Below are positions 15,548-24,492 of a DNA stretch of 64,000 bases, one piece after another. Where the stretch lies: the NCBI RefSeq assembly GCF_002813445.1, contig NZ_PHHD01000001.1, forward strand, positions 124,001 to 188,000. The letters are read 5' to 3'. How positions within the stretch are numbered: position 1 is the first letter of the stretch; each line of letters opens with the position of its first letter. Under the pieces are notes generated by a model. That model did not search any database, had not been told where the DNA came from, and saw only the letters and a program-made list of their open reading frames with translations. Origin of the DNA: Pseudomonas tolaasii NCPPB 2192 (GTDB lineage Bacteria > Pseudomonadota > Gammaproteobacteria > Pseudomonadales > Pseudomonadaceae). Both the position numbers and the translations under genes were made by a program.

Positions 15548-17370
15548 TTAAGCGTCTCCAAGGCAGAGGTAAAGGCGCTGGCGCCCTGCTCTGCGGAGCT
15601 TGCGGCCAAGCGCATAAATGCAAACAGCTCGCGACCGGCCCCCACGTTATTGCCCAACAGGCCCGTGGCAGGCGTGCGCGCTGCAAATTCTTCGGCGTCC
15701 ACCTTAAGCTCCAGGGTGCCTTTCACGCCATCGACGCGAATGATATCGCCATCTTGCACTCGCGCCAGCGGCCCGCCGCTCTGGGCTTCGGGGTTGACGT
15801 GAATCGCGGCGGGGATCTTACCCGAGGCGCCGGACATTCGCCCGTCTGTTACCAACGCGACTTTAAAGCCGCGGTCCTGCAACACGCCGAGGAACGGGGT
15901 CATTTTGTGCAATTCGGGCATGCCGTTGGAGCGCGGGCCCTGGAAGCGCATCACCGCAACGAAATCCTTTTCCAGCTGGCCGGCCTTGAACGCATCGGCC
16001 AGGTCCTGCTGGTCCTGGAACACCACCGCCGGTGCTTCGACGATCTGGTGCTCGAGGGCCACGGCCGAGACCTTCATCACGCCACGGCCAAGGTTGCCTT
16101 CCATCACGCGCAGGCCACCTTCCGGCGAGAACGCACGCGCTACCGGGCGCAGGATGGTTTCGTCGAGGCTCTCGATCGGGCCGTCGCGCCAGATCAGTTC
16201 GCCGTCCACCAGGAACGGCTCCTGGGTGTAGCGGCTCAGGCCCTTGCCGGCCACGGTGTTGACGTCTTCGTGCAGCAGGCCCGCTTCGAGCAGTTCGCGA
16301 ATCAGGAACGACATGCCGCCCGCCGCCTGGAAGTGGTTGATGTCGGCCTTACCGTTCGGATACACGTGGGACAGGGTCGGCACCACCTCGGAGAGGTCGG
16401 CCATGTCCTGCCAGGTCAGAATGATGCCCGCCGACATGGCGATCGCCGGCATGTGCAGGGTGTGGTTGGTGGAACCGCCGGTGGCGTTGAGGGCCACGAT
16501 GGAGTTGACGATGGACTTCTCGTCGACGATCTCGCCGATCGGCGTGAAGCTGCCGTTGGCTTTGGTCAGGCGTGTGACCTGGTGCGCGGCTTCGCGGGTC
16601 AGCGCGTCACGCAGCGGCGTGTAGGGGTTGACGAACGAGGCGCCCGGCAAGTGCAGGCCCATCACTTCCATCAGCAACTGGTTGGTGTTGGCGGTGCCGT
16701 AGAAGGTGCAGGTGCCGGGGCTGTGGTAGGACTTCATCTCCGATTCCAGCAGCTCTTCGCGGGTGGCCTTGCCTTCGGCGTAGCGCTGGCGCACGTCGGC
16801 CTTCTGCTTGTTGGAGATACCCGACGGCATTGGCCCGCCCGGTACGAAGATCATCGGCAGATGACCGTAGCGCAGCGCGCCCATCATCAAGCCGGGCACG
16901 ATCTTGTCGCAAATGCCCAACATCAGCGCGGCGTCGAACATGTTGTGGGACAGCGCTACCGCCGTGGACATGGCAATGACCTCACGGCTGAGCAGGCTCA
17001 ACTCCATGCCGGGCTCGCCCTGGGTCACGCCGTCGCACATGGCCGGGGTGCCGCCGGCGAACTGGCCGACCGAGCCGACTTCACGCAGGGCTTTCTTGAT
17101 TTGTTCAGGGAAATGTTCGTACGGCTGGTGCGCCGAGAGCATGTCGTTATATGACGAAACAATTGCCACGTTGGCGGCATTCATCATGCGCAGACTATTT
17201 TTATCTTCAGTGCCGCAACCGGCCACGCCGTGGGCAAAGTTGGCGCATTGCAGCTTACCGCGCATCGGACCGTCGCTGGCAGCGCCGCGAATGAGCGCAA
17301 GGTAAGCCTCGCGGGTTGCACGACTGCGGGCGATAAGCCGTTCGGTGACCTCAATAACGCGGGGATGCAT
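15544..17370 (-). CDS. edd: 6-Phosphogluconate dehydratase
   Basis: 608 aa, the standard length. It dehydrates 6-phosphogluconate to 2-keto-3-deoxy-6-phosphogluconate, the first committed Entner-Doudoroff step, using a [4Fe-4S] cluster. Cluster-region cysteines are visible in VAGCGTEDKNSL near residue 50, in TPAMCDGVTQGEPGMELSLL near 110-130, and in GICDKIVPG. The C-terminal signature is VTDGRMSGASGKIPAAIHV. It is first gene of the edd-glk-(gltR-gltS) minus-strand unit. A HexR-like palindrome lies about 120 bp upstream of its start. Confidence 0.97.
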   Translation of the reverse strand: MHPRVIEVTERLIARSRATREAYLALIRGAASDGPMRGKLQCANFAHGVAGCGTEDKNSLRMMNAANVAIVSSYNDMLSAHQPYEHFPEQIKKALREVGSVGQFAGGTPAMCDGVTQGEPGMELSLLSREVIAMSTAVALSHNMFDAALMLGICDKIVPGLMMGALRYGHLPMIFVPGGPMPSGISNKQKADVRQRYAEGKATREELLESEMKSYHSPGTCTFYGTANTNQLLMEVMGLHLPGASFVNPYTPLRDALTREAAHQVTRLTKANGSFTPIGEIVDEKSIVNSIVALNATGGSTNHTLHMPAIAMSAGIILTWQDMADLSEVVPTLSHVYPNGKADINHFQAAGGMSFLIRELLEAGLLHEDVNTVAGKGLSRYTQEPFLVDGELIWRDGPIESLDETILRPVARAFSPEGGLRVMEGNLGRGVMKVSAVALEHQIVEAPAVVFQDQQDLADAFKAGQLEKDFVAVMRFQGPRSNGMPELHKMTPFLGVLQDRGFKVALVTDGRMSGASGKIPAAIHVNPEAQSGGPLARVQDGDIIRVDGVKGTLELKVDAEEFAARTPATGLLGNNVGAGRELFAFMRLAASSAEQGASAFTSALETLK

Positions 17371-17491
17371 GTGTAGAACTCCAGGCTAACGGATGTGGCG
17401 ACCTGAGTGTCTATGCTGATCAAACGCCCGCAGCGCATGGGATGGCAGGGTGTCGTTTGCATCATCGGACCAGTTGATTCAGGTCACTCGT

Positions 17492-17506
17492 TGTAGATTG
17501 AACAAA
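17492..17506. promoter_or_regulatory. HexR-like operator, edd side
   Basis: TTGTAGATTGAACAA matches the Pseudomonas HexR pattern TTGT-N7-ACAA exactly. It lies in the edd-gap intergenic region, nearer edd. HexR represses these genes until 2-keto-3-deoxy-6-phosphogluconate releases it (known in P. putida). Confidence 0.7.
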
Positions 17507-17552
17507 ATATTGCCACTAAAAAGGCTTGTTTTCTATTTTTATGCGAATAATC

Positions 17553-17567
17553 TTGTAATTCTTACAA
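17553..17567. promoter_or_regulatory. HexR-like operator, gap side
   Basis: TTGTAATTCTTACAA matches TTGT-N7-ACAA exactly and lies 25 bp before the gap start codon, consistent with the HexR site known at Pseudomonas gap promoters. Confidence 0.75.
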
Positions 17568-17591
17568 CAAATCGACGACAGGCACTTTCCA

Positions 17592-18593
17592 ATGACTCTT
17601 CGTATCGCAATCAATGGTTTTGGCCGTATCGGCCGTAATGTCCTGCGCGCACTGTATACCCAAGGCTACCGCCAGGATCTGCAGATCGTCGCCATCAACG
17701 ATCTGGGCGACAGTTCGATCAACGCCCATCTGCTCAAATACGACACCGTACACGGCACTTTCGAAGCAGAGGTCGCCCACGATCAGGAAAGCCTGACCGT
17801 CAATGGTGACCGGATCGCCGTCAGTGCCATTCGCAACCCCGCCGACCTGCCGTGGGCTGCGCACAAGATCGACGTGGTGTTCGAATGCACCGGCCTGTTC
17901 ACCGATCGCGACAAGGCTGCCGCCCATATTACCGCCGGCGCCCGCAAGGTGATCATCTCCGCCCCGGCCAAGGGCGCGGACGCCACTGTGGTTTATGGCG
18001 TGAACCATGACATCTTGCGTCAATCCCATCAGATCATCTCCAACGCTTCCTGCACCACCAACTGCCTGGCACCCGTGGCTCAGGTGCTGCACCGCGAGCT
18101 GGGCATCGAAAGCGGCCTGATGACCACGATTCACGCCTACACCAACGACCAGAACCTCACCGACGTCTACCACACCGACCCGTACCGCGCGCGCTCGGCC
18201 ACCCAGAACATGATCCCGAGCAAGACCGGCGCCGCCGAAGCGGTGGGCCTGGTGCTGCCGGAACTGGCAGGCAAGCTGACCGGCATGGCCGTGCGTGTAC
18301 CGGTGATCAATGTGTCGCTGGTGGACCTCACCGTCACACTGAAGAAAGACGCCACGGCCGAGCAAGTCAACGCCTTGCTTAAAGAAGCCAGCCAGCACTC
18401 GAAAATCCTTGGCTACAACACCCTGCCGCTGGTTTCCAGTGACTTCAACCACAACCCGCTGTCGTCGATTTTTGACGCCAATCACACCAAAGTCAGTGGC
18501 AAATTGCTGAAAGTGCTGGCGTGGTACGACAACGAGTGGGGCTTCTCCAACCGCATGCTGGATAACTGCCTGGCGCTCTGCAACGCGGAGTAA
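17592..18593 (+). CDS. gap: Glyceraldehyde-3-phosphate dehydrogenase, type I
   Basis: 333 aa. It oxidises glyceraldehyde-3-phosphate with NAD+ and phosphate to 1,3-bisphosphoglycerate. The NAD-binding motif INGFGRIGRNVLRAL is at residues 6-20. The catalytic cysteine is in SNASCTTNCLAPVAQVLH near residue 155. The partner His is in TTIHAYTNDQNL. The end motif WYDNEWGFSNRM is complete. It diverges from edd and is the gap-1 member associated with Entner-Doudoroff metabolism in pseudomonads. A REPIN follows at once, and no separate terminator is apparent. Confidence 0.97.
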   Translation: MTLRIAINGFGRIGRNVLRALYTQGYRQDLQIVAINDLGDSSINAHLLKYDTVHGTFEAEVAHDQESLTVNGDRIAVSAIRNPADLPWAAHKIDVVFECTGLFTDRDKAAAHITAGARKVIISAPAKGADATVVYGVNHDILRQSHQIISNASCTTNCLAPVAQVLHRELGIESGLMTTIHAYTNDQNLTDVYHTDPYRARSATQNMIPSKTGAAEAVGLVLPELAGKLTGMAVRVPVINVSLVDLTVTLKKDATAEQVNALLKEASQHSKILGYNTLPLVSSDFNHNPLSSIFDANHTKVSGKLLKVLAWYDNEWGFSNRMLDNCLALCNAE

Positions 18594-18614
18594 TTTCCTG
18601 CCGCCGCTGGCTTG

Positions 18615-18701
18615 TGTGGGAGCTGGCTTGCCTGCGATAGCATCACCTGGGTGTCACTGAACAACCGAGGTGCCTGTATCGCAGGCAAGCCAGCTCCCAC
18701 A
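18615..18701. repeat. REPIN after gap
   Basis: TGTGGGAGCTGGCTTGCC arm and inverted copy, GTGGGAG outermost, 21 bp past the gap stop. Confidence 0.9.
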
Positions 18702-18761
18702 TGAGCCAGGCCCCCAAAAGGATCTTCGCGCCATCTCAAAGTGCCACTTGCCATTTCAGTT

Positions 18762-18780
18762 GATGATAAGCATTATCATT
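18762..18780 (+). promoter_or_regulatory. Fur box before the heme sigma-factor gene
   Basis: TGATAAGCATTATCA (18764-18778) is a 7-1-7 palindrome differing from the Fur consensus TGATAATNATTATCA by one base. It ends 28 bp before the FecI-type start, so Fur should repress it when iron is plentiful. Confidence 0.78.
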
Positions 18781-18805
18781 AACTGCATCTCGGTCTGGTA
18801 TCACT

Positions 18806-19324
18806 GTGAGCCAATCTCGCTTCAACCACGTCTTTCTCACCCAACGGGTGATTCTGCTTCGCACCTTGCAGCGGATGGTGAATAACCACAGCACCGCCGA
18901 GGACCTGTTGCAGGAGACCTACCTGCGCGTGACCCGGGCCCTCAGCGAGCGGCCGATCGATCACCTCGAACCTTTCGTCTATCAAACCGCACGCAACCTG
19001 GCGCTGGATCACCTGCGTTCGCGCAGGATTCAAGCGCGCACGCTGCAGGAAGATGTCCCGCTGGACGTCCTGCAAAGCGTTGCCGCCCCCATCAGCACGC
19101 CCGAAGACGCCACCCAGGCCGAGCAATTGCTTGAGCACCTGAGCGTCAGCCTCGGCCAGTTGAGCGCCCGCCAGCAGCAGATTTTCATCCTCAGCCGCCT
19201 GCACGGGTGCAGCTATCAGGAGATCGCCGATCAGTTACAGGTGTCGTTGAGCACCGTGCAAAAGGAACTGAAATTGATCATGGCCATCTGTGTAGGTGTG
19301 GCCGAGCGGCTGGATCAGCCTTAA
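18806..19324 (+). CDS. FecI/HxuI-type ECF sigma factor for heme uptake
   Basis: 172 aa ECF sigma factor with region 2 (NHSTAEDLLQETYLRVTRAL near residues 31-50, then VYQTARNLALDHLRSR) and region 4 (LSARQQQIFILSRLHGCSYQ, then EIADQLQVSLSTVQKELKLI). The start is GTG at 18806, as ATG alternatives would cut region 2. It should direct transcription of the downstream receptor gene when the receptor signals substrate binding through the anti-sigma factor. The gene order sigma / FecR / receptor / heme oxygenase next to gap resembles P. putida PP_1008-PP_1005 and the P. aeruginosa HxuIRA system (from memory). A Fur box overlaps its promoter region. Confidence 0.9.
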   Translation: MSQSRFNHVFLTQRVILLRTLQRMVNNHSTAEDLLQETYLRVTRALSERPIDHLEPFVYQTARNLALDHLRSRRIQARTLQEDVPLDVLQSVAAPISTPEDATQAEQLLEHLSVSLGQLSARQQQIFILSRLHGCSYQEIADQLQVSLSTVQKELKLIMAICVGVAERLDQP

Positions 19325-19397
19325 GCTTCCCCGACAGAAGCGTCGATCCAGGCTGCAGGAACAATGAATAAAACGTGGCGAAGACCCGAGGAACACC

Positions 19398-20366
19398 GTG
19401 ACGGACCCGAATAAACTGCGCCCCCATGAGCTGGCTCGTGAGGTGCTGCAAGACACGGCGATGGACCAGGCCCTGGACTGGCTGATCGTCTTGCAGTGCC
19501 CGCAGCCCGGGCAGCAGGCCGAGTTTGACGCCTGGCTGGCCAGCGACCCGGCACACGCGCACGCCTTCAGCAAAGCCCAGGCCGCCTGGGGTGGCGCGCC
19601 GGTGCACAGTGCCGCCGTGGCCCTCGCCGCGCCGCGCAAACCAACGTTTTTGCGCCGCATCAAACCGCACTGGAAACCCTTGGCCACCGCCGCCGTGCTG
19701 TTGATCGGCCTGTTCAGCTTCAGCAACCTGCCCGTGCGCCTGCAAGCGGACCACCTCACCGTGGTCGGCGAACGTCAGCGCCTGCAACTGGACGACGGCT
19801 CAAAAGTGCTGTTGAACACCAACTCGGCGTTTTCCAGCAGCATCAAGGACCACCAACGCGTGGCTCGCCTGTATCAGGGCGAGGCGTTTTTCGAAGTGGC
19901 GCCCAGTCGTGGCCTGCCGCTGGAAATCGACGCCGGGCCAGTGCGCGCCAGCGTACGCGACACCGACTTCGCCGTGCGCTACCTCAACGGCGAAGCCCAG
20001 GTGCAAGTGCAGCGCGGCGACGTGGACCTGAGCAACACGTTCGACGACGCCCGCGTGCGCTTGAGCGCCGGTGAAAGTATCCGCATCGGCCCCAAAGGCT
20101 TCGGCCAGCCCGCCCGGCTCGACGCGAGCAAAGACCTGGCGTGGGTCCAGGGCCGGCTGGTATTCGAAAACTGCCCGATGAGCGAAGTGCTCGCCGAGCT
20201 GCGCCGCTACTACCCGGGCTGGATCGTCAACAACAACGACAAACTCGCCAGCACCGCCGTCACCGGCAACTACCGCTTAGACCAGCCGCTGGACGTGGTG
20301 CGCTCGCTGGCGCACATCACCTCGGCCAAGCTCTCGGAATACCCGGCGCTGGTGATCCTGAACTAA
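19398..20366 (+). CDS. FecR-type anti-sigma factor / signal transducer
   Basis: 322 aa. An N-terminal cytoplasmic helical domain (MDQALDWLIVLQCPQPGQQA, residues about 29-48; FDAWLASDPAHAHAFSKAQA) binds the sigma factor. One membrane helix follows near 95-113 (ATAAVLLIGLFSFSNLPV). The periplasmic FecR domain starts near DDGSKVLLNTNSAFS and GEAFFEVAP, with a C-terminal STN-like portion (YYPGWIVNN). It relays the state of the TonB receptor to the sigma factor. The start is GTG 19398, 73 bp after the sigma gene. Confidence 0.9.
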   Translation: MTDPNKLRPHELAREVLQDTAMDQALDWLIVLQCPQPGQQAEFDAWLASDPAHAHAFSKAQAAWGGAPVHSAAVALAAPRKPTFLRRIKPHWKPLATAAVLLIGLFSFSNLPVRLQADHLTVVGERQRLQLDDGSKVLLNTNSAFSSSIKDHQRVARLYQGEAFFEVAPSRGLPLEIDAGPVRASVRDTDFAVRYLNGEAQVQVQRGDVDLSNTFDDARVRLSAGESIRIGPKGFGQPARLDASKDLAWVQGRLVFENCPMSEVLAELRRYYPGWIVNNNDKLASTAVTGNYRLDQPLDVVRSLAHITSAKLSEYPALVILN

Positions 20367-20367
20367 A

Positions 20368-20382
20368 TGAGAATTATTTTTA
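20368..20382 (+). promoter_or_regulatory. Second Fur-box-like site, before the receptor gene
   Basis: TGAGAATTATTTTTA matches the 7-1-7 Fur pattern with six of seven bases in the left half and five of seven in the right. It starts two bases after the fecR-type stop and about 100 bp before the receptor start. Confidence 0.55.
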
Positions 20383-20482
20383 CTCGATAGCGACCGATGG
20401 TACGTCTCGTCTTAGCCAATGCAACTGATTCCTATTTGGTTCGGTTCGCAACTATAAGATTCGTACCTCCGGAGCGCTCTCG

Positions 20483-23047
20483 ATGTCCTCTCGTTTCAAC
20501 CGCCGGTCTTCTTCGCCCGTTCTGTCCCTGCTGACCGCCGCCATCCTGCTGGCCAGCGCGCCCGCCATGGCCGCCACCGCCGCCGAGCCGGTCGCGCGCA
20601 GCCACGGCAATTACACGTTCAGCATCGAGCAACAGCCGCTGGTTTCGGCGCTGAATGCCTTCACGTCCGTCACCGGCTGGCAAGTCGGCCTGCCGGCCGA
20701 GCTGGGCCAGGGTGTGTCGTCCCCTGGCGTACGCGGCGCGCTGACGCCGGAAAAAGCCCTGGACCGGCTGTTGGTGGGGACCAACCTGAGCTACCGCAAA
20801 CTGGGCAATAACAACATCGTGCTGGAGAAGCGTGCGGCGGGCAGCACCGTCAACCTGCAGCAGGTCACCATCAGCGCCACCCGCACCGAGCAGGACGTGA
20901 ACAGCGTGCCGAGCACCGTCACCGTGCATGATCGCCAGGAGCTGGACCGCGACAACGTGAACACGATCCGCGAACTGGTGCGCTACGAGCCCAACGTTTC
21001 CGTGGGCGGCGCCGGTACCCGCGCCAGCAACGCCGGCTACAACATTCGCGGCATCGACGGCGACCGCATTCTGACCCAGGTCGACGGTGTGGAAGTACCG
21101 GACAACTTCTTCAACGGCCCCTACGCCAAAACCCGCCGTAATTACGTCGACCCGGAAATCGTCAAGCGCGTGGAAATCCTCCGCGGCCCGGCGTCGGCCC
21201 TGTACGGCAGCAGCGCCATCGGCGGCGCCGTGAGCTATTTCACCCTCGACCCCGACGACATCATCAAGCCCGGCCAGGACTACGGCGCCCGCCTGAAAAC
21301 CGGCTACAGCTCGGCCGATGACAGCTGGCTGACCTCCGGCACCGTGGCCGGCCGCGTGCAGGACTTCGACGGCTTGCTGCACCTGAGCCAGCGCAACGGC
21401 CATGAAATGGAATCCTACGACGGCAACAACGCCACCGGCCTGGCCCGCACCGGCGCCAACCCGGAGGATGCGCGCACCACCAACGTGCTGGCCAAACTGG
21501 GCTGGAACTACGGCGACGACAACCGCCTGGGTCTGACCTACGAGAAGTTCAAGGACGACCGCGACGTCGACCTGAAAAACGCCGTCGGCGGCCCGTTCAC
21601 CGGCGGCCGCGGCTTTAACTTCTACCGCGCGCGCTCGGGCAACGACACCATCACCCGCGAACGCTTCGCCATTGAAAACCGCTTTGCCCTCGACTCGCCG
21701 ATTGCCGATCACATCAAGACCAGCCTCAACTACCAGATCGCCAAGACCGACCAGACCACTGCCGAGATCTACCAACCATCGCGTCGCGTATTGCGTACCC
21801 GAAACACCCTGTATGAAGAAAAACAGTGGGTTTTCGACGCGCAATTGGACAAGGCCTTCAGCCTCGGCGAGACCGATCATCAGGTCACCTACGGCACCAC
21901 CCTGAAACAGCAAAAAGTCACCGGCTCCCGCGAAGGCGCCGCCACTTGCCTGGCCGTCGGCAGTGGTTGCACGGCCATCGGCGCACCAAGCCCGTCAGCG
22001 GCCGACAGCGTGAAAAAAGCCAGCGACTTCCCGGACCCGACCATCAACACCTATTCGCTGTTCGCCCAGGACCAGATCGCCTGGGGCAAATGGACCTTCC
22101 TGCCAGCGGTGCGCTACGACTACACCCAGCTCAAGCCCAAGCTGACCGACGAGTTCCTCAACACGGTTGACCCGACACGGATCTACGACCACAGCGACTC
22201 GGATAAAACCTGGCACCGCGTCACGCCAAAATTCGGCCTGACCTACGCGCTGACCGATAACTACACCTGGTTCGGCCAATACGCCGAAGGTTTCCGCACC
22301 CCATCGGCCAAGGCCTTGTACGGCCGTTTTGAGAACCTGCAACAGGGCTACACCGTCGAGCCGAACCCCGACCTCAAGCCGGAAACCAGCAAAGGCGTGG
22401 AAACCGGAATTCGCGGCAACTTCGACGAAGGCTCGTTCGATATCGCCGTGTTCTACAACAAATACCGCGATTTCATCGACGAAGACGCCTCCGTCGCCGG
22501 CGGCACCGTGCAGCAGTTCGAAGCCAACAACATCAAGCACGCCACCATCAAGGGCATCGAGGCCAAGGGCCGCTTGAATCTGGATGCGTTCGGCGCCCCG
22601 CAAGGCCTGTATACCCAGGGTTCGGTGGGCTACACCTATGGCCGTAACGACGACAACGGCGAGCCGCTCAACAGCGTCAACCCGCTGAAGGGCGTGTTCG
22701 GCCTGGGCTACGACCAGGACAACTACGGCGGCCTGCTGAGCTGGACCCTGGTGAAAAAGCAAAACCGTGTGGACAGCACCACCTTCCACGCCCCCGACGG
22801 CAGCACCAGCGCGCCGTTCAAGACCCCGGGCTTTGGCGTGCTCGACCTGACCGCCTTCTACAAGGTCACAAACGACGTGACCATCAACGGCGGCGTCTAC
22901 AACCTGACCGACAAGAAGTACTGGAACTGGGATGACGTGCGCAGCTACGACGGCGTCGGCGAAGCCGGTGTGACCGCACCTGCCAACCTCGACCGCCTGA
23001 CCCAGCCGGGCCGCAACTTTGCGATCAACCTGATCTGGGACATCTGA
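20483..23047 (+). CDS. TonB-dependent heme/hemoglobin-type receptor with signalling domain
   Basis: 854 aa outer-membrane receptor. A signal peptide ends near AMAATAAEP (residue ~32). A secretin/TonB short N-terminal domain (residues about 45-115; FSIEQQPLVSALNAFTSVTG, then KALDRLLVGTNLSY) makes it a transducer able to contact the FecR protein. Then come the plug (TRTEQDVNSVPSTVTVHDRQ near 133; VDGVEVPDNFF; LRGPASALYGSSAIGGAVSY) and a 22-strand barrel ending in NLIWDI. The beta-barrel resembles the HasR/HxuA/PhuR heme-receptor family, including the FRTPSAKALYGRFEN region (FRAP-like). The heme oxygenase gene next door supports heme as substrate. A good ribosome site (CCGGAG) precedes ATG 20483. 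Confidence 0.92.
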   Translation: MSSRFNRRSSSPVLSLLTAAILLASAPAMAATAAEPVARSHGNYTFSIEQQPLVSALNAFTSVTGWQVGLPAELGQGVSSPGVRGALTPEKALDRLLVGTNLSYRKLGNNNIVLEKRAAGSTVNLQQVTISATRTEQDVNSVPSTVTVHDRQELDRDNVNTIRELVRYEPNVSVGGAGTRASNAGYNIRGIDGDRILTQVDGVEVPDNFFNGPYAKTRRNYVDPEIVKRVEILRGPASALYGSSAIGGAVSYFTLDPDDIIKPGQDYGARLKTGYSSADDSWLTSGTVAGRVQDFDGLLHLSQRNGHEMESYDGNNATGLARTGANPEDARTTNVLAKLGWNYGDDNRLGLTYEKFKDDRDVDLKNAVGGPFTGGRGFNFYRARSGNDTITRERFAIENRFALDSPIADHIKTSLNYQIAKTDQTTAEIYQPSRRVLRTRNTLYEEKQWVFDAQLDKAFSLGETDHQVTYGTTLKQQKVTGSREGAATCLAVGSGCTAIGAPSPSAADSVKKASDFPDPTINTYSLFAQDQIAWGKWTFLPAVRYDYTQLKPKLTDEFLNTVDPTRIYDHSDSDKTWHRVTPKFGLTYALTDNYTWFGQYAEGFRTPSAKALYGRFENLQQGYTVEPNPDLKPETSKGVETGIRGNFDEGSFDIAVFYNKYRDFIDEDASVAGGTVQQFEANNIKHATIKGIEAKGRLNLDAFGAPQGLYTQGSVGYTYGRNDDNGEPLNSVNPLKGVFGLGYDQDNYGGLLSWTLVKKQNRVDSTTFHAPDGSTSAPFKTPGFGVLDLTAFYKVTNDVTINGGVYNLTDKKYWNWDDVRSYDGVGEAGVTAPANLDRLTQPGRNFAINLIWDI

Positions 23048-23056
23048 TAACGCCCG

Positions 23057-23098
23057 CCTCACCCTGCCGGCCTTTCACCGGCGGGGTGAGGATTTTTT
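23057..23098 (+). terminator. Terminator after the heme receptor
   Basis: CCTCACCCTGCCGG pairs with CCGGCGGGGTGAGG around CCTTTCA, followed by TTTTTT. It may reduce, but not necessarily prevent, read-through to the heme oxygenase gene. Confidence 0.88.
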
Positions 23099-23182
23099 AC
23101 TGTGCCACGTCTTCTTAAACGTCTTGTTGATAACGGCTCTCTGTAGAGCCACAAGGCGCTTCCCTTCTCAAGGACTTTACCG

Positions 23183-23791
23183 ATGACCGCTTCCCCCACC
23201 GCAGAACGCCCGAGCCTGCGCTCCCAGCGCCTGAACCAGATCACTCACTCGCCACACACCAAGCTCGACGCACTGGTCAAAGCCCACGCCCCGTTCGAAA
23301 CCCGGGCCAACTTTGCCCGCTTCGTGGTGGCGCAATACCTGTTCCAGTCGGAACTGGTGGCCCTGTACAACGACCCCGAGCTGATAGCGATCGTCCCCGA
23401 TCTGGCCGCCCGCTGCCGCGCCGAAGCCGCCAAACTGGACCTGGGCGACCTGGACACTGAAGTACCGGCACCGGTCGCCGGCGCCGTGAAAAACCCGAGC
23501 AAGGCAGAAGCACTGGGCTGGCTGTTCGTGTCCGAAGGTTCCAAGCTCGGCGCCGCGTTCCTGATCAAACGCGCCGTGGGCCTGGGCCTGAGCGAAACCT
23601 TCGGCGCCCGCCACCTGGGCGAGCCGGCCGGTGGTCGCGCCGAAGGCTGGAAGAGCTTCACCCGCACCCTCGACGGCCTGGAATTCAGCGCCGAAGAAGA
23701 AGCCGCCGCGGAGAAAGGTGCGATCGATGCGTTCGTGCGCTTCACCGTGCTGCTGGAACAGGCGTACGCTAACGCCCCTGAACTGGCGTAA
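23183..23791 (+). CDS. hemO: Biliverdin-producing heme oxygenase (HemO family)
   Basis: 202 aa helical heme oxygenase. It cleaves cytoplasmic heme to biliverdin, CO and iron. The N-terminal LRSQRLNQITHSPHTKLDAL carries a histidine in the region expected for the proximal heme ligand (near residue 27). The distal-helix glycine-rich segment ALGWLFVSEGSKLGAAFLIK near residues 112-131 is the family hallmark. It follows the heme receptor, though a terminator and about 100 bp lie between them, so its own promoter is possible. It completes an uptake-and-degradation unit for heme iron. Confidence 0.93.
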   Translation: MTASPTAERPSLRSQRLNQITHSPHTKLDALVKAHAPFETRANFARFVVAQYLFQSELVALYNDPELIAIVPDLAARCRAEAAKLDLGDLDTEVPAPVAGAVKNPSKAEALGWLFVSEGSKLGAAFLIKRAVGLGLSETFGARHLGEPAGGRAEGWKSFTRTLDGLEFSAEEEAAAEKGAIDAFVRFTVLLEQAYANAPELA

Positions 23792-23812
23792 CCCCCTGTA
23801 AAAAGGGATTCC

Positions 23813-23899
23813 TGTGGGAGCTGGCTTGCCTGCGATGCGGTCACCTCGGTCTGCCTGCCAAACCGAGCCGATGCAATCGCAGGCAAGCCAGCTCCCACA
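23813..23899. repeat. REPIN after hemO
   Basis: TGTGGGAGCTGGCTTGCC arm and its inverted copy, outermost GTGGGAG, short centre with an extra partial palindrome (ACCTCGGTC...ACCGAG). Confidence 0.9.
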
Positions 23900-23951
23900 G
23901 GTTGACCCCGTTCTGATCTGACTTTTTGCAGTTCTTCATGTACACGAAGCC

Positions 23952-24353
23952 ATGACCCGCAAACCCCAACCCCCCTCGAAAATCGCGCAGCTCCTCTTCG
24001 GCCTGCTGGCCTACGTCAGCCTGGGTATCGGGTTGGTGGCGATTGTCATCCCGGGTTTGCCCACCACCGAATTCATCCTGCTCGCCGCCTGGGCGGCGAC
24101 CAAAAGCTCGCCGCGCCTCAGCGCCTGGCTGGAAAACCACCGCCTCTTCGGGCCGATCCTGTTCAACTGGCGCAACGGCAAGATCATCGCGCGCCGTGCC
24201 AAGGTCAGCGCCACCGTGAGCATGCTGGTGTGCGCCGGTTTGATGCTGGTGATGCTCGACCACGGCTGGCCGATCTACCTGGCCATCGCGGGAATGGGTT
24301 TGGGCAACCTGTGGATCTGGTCACGCCCGGAACGCCTCGCAGCCCCCGTGTAA
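23952..24353 (+). CDS. YbaN-type DUF454 inner-membrane protein
   Basis: 133 aa with about three hydrophobic helices. The family signature is visible: LLAYVSLGIGLVAIVIPGLP followed by TTEFILLAAWAATKSSPRLS, and WLENHRLFGPILFNWRNGKI in the middle. The role of the family is unknown, although in Gram-negative bacteria it is often iron- or heme-linked by neighbourhood, which agrees with hemO upstream. ATG 23952 lacks a strong ribosome site. The basic C terminus WSRPERLAAPV should be cytoplasmic or periplasmic depending on topology, which I cannot fix. Confidence 0.82.
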   Translation: MTRKPQPPSKIAQLLFGLLAYVSLGIGLVAIVIPGLPTTEFILLAAWAATKSSPRLSAWLENHRLFGPILFNWRNGKIIARRAKVSATVSMLVCAGLMLVMLDHGWPIYLAIAGMGLGNLWIWSRPERLAAPV

Positions 24354-24492
24354 CGCTGCCTGCAGGGATTTGTCTACCGCTCATCGCCTGCCCCTCATGA
24401 AACAACCTCCTACGCCGATGTTCCGGACATAGCGCCGAATGGATTTGGCTCGCCCTGCGTGCATTCAAACAAGTCCAATCGCGAGTGAACCT

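Noticed and set aside
20432..21913. 493-codon minus-strand frame opposite the heme receptor
   Set aside because: Val/Gly/Ala-rich antisense shadow of the TonB receptor; the receptor frame carries clear plug and barrel motifs.
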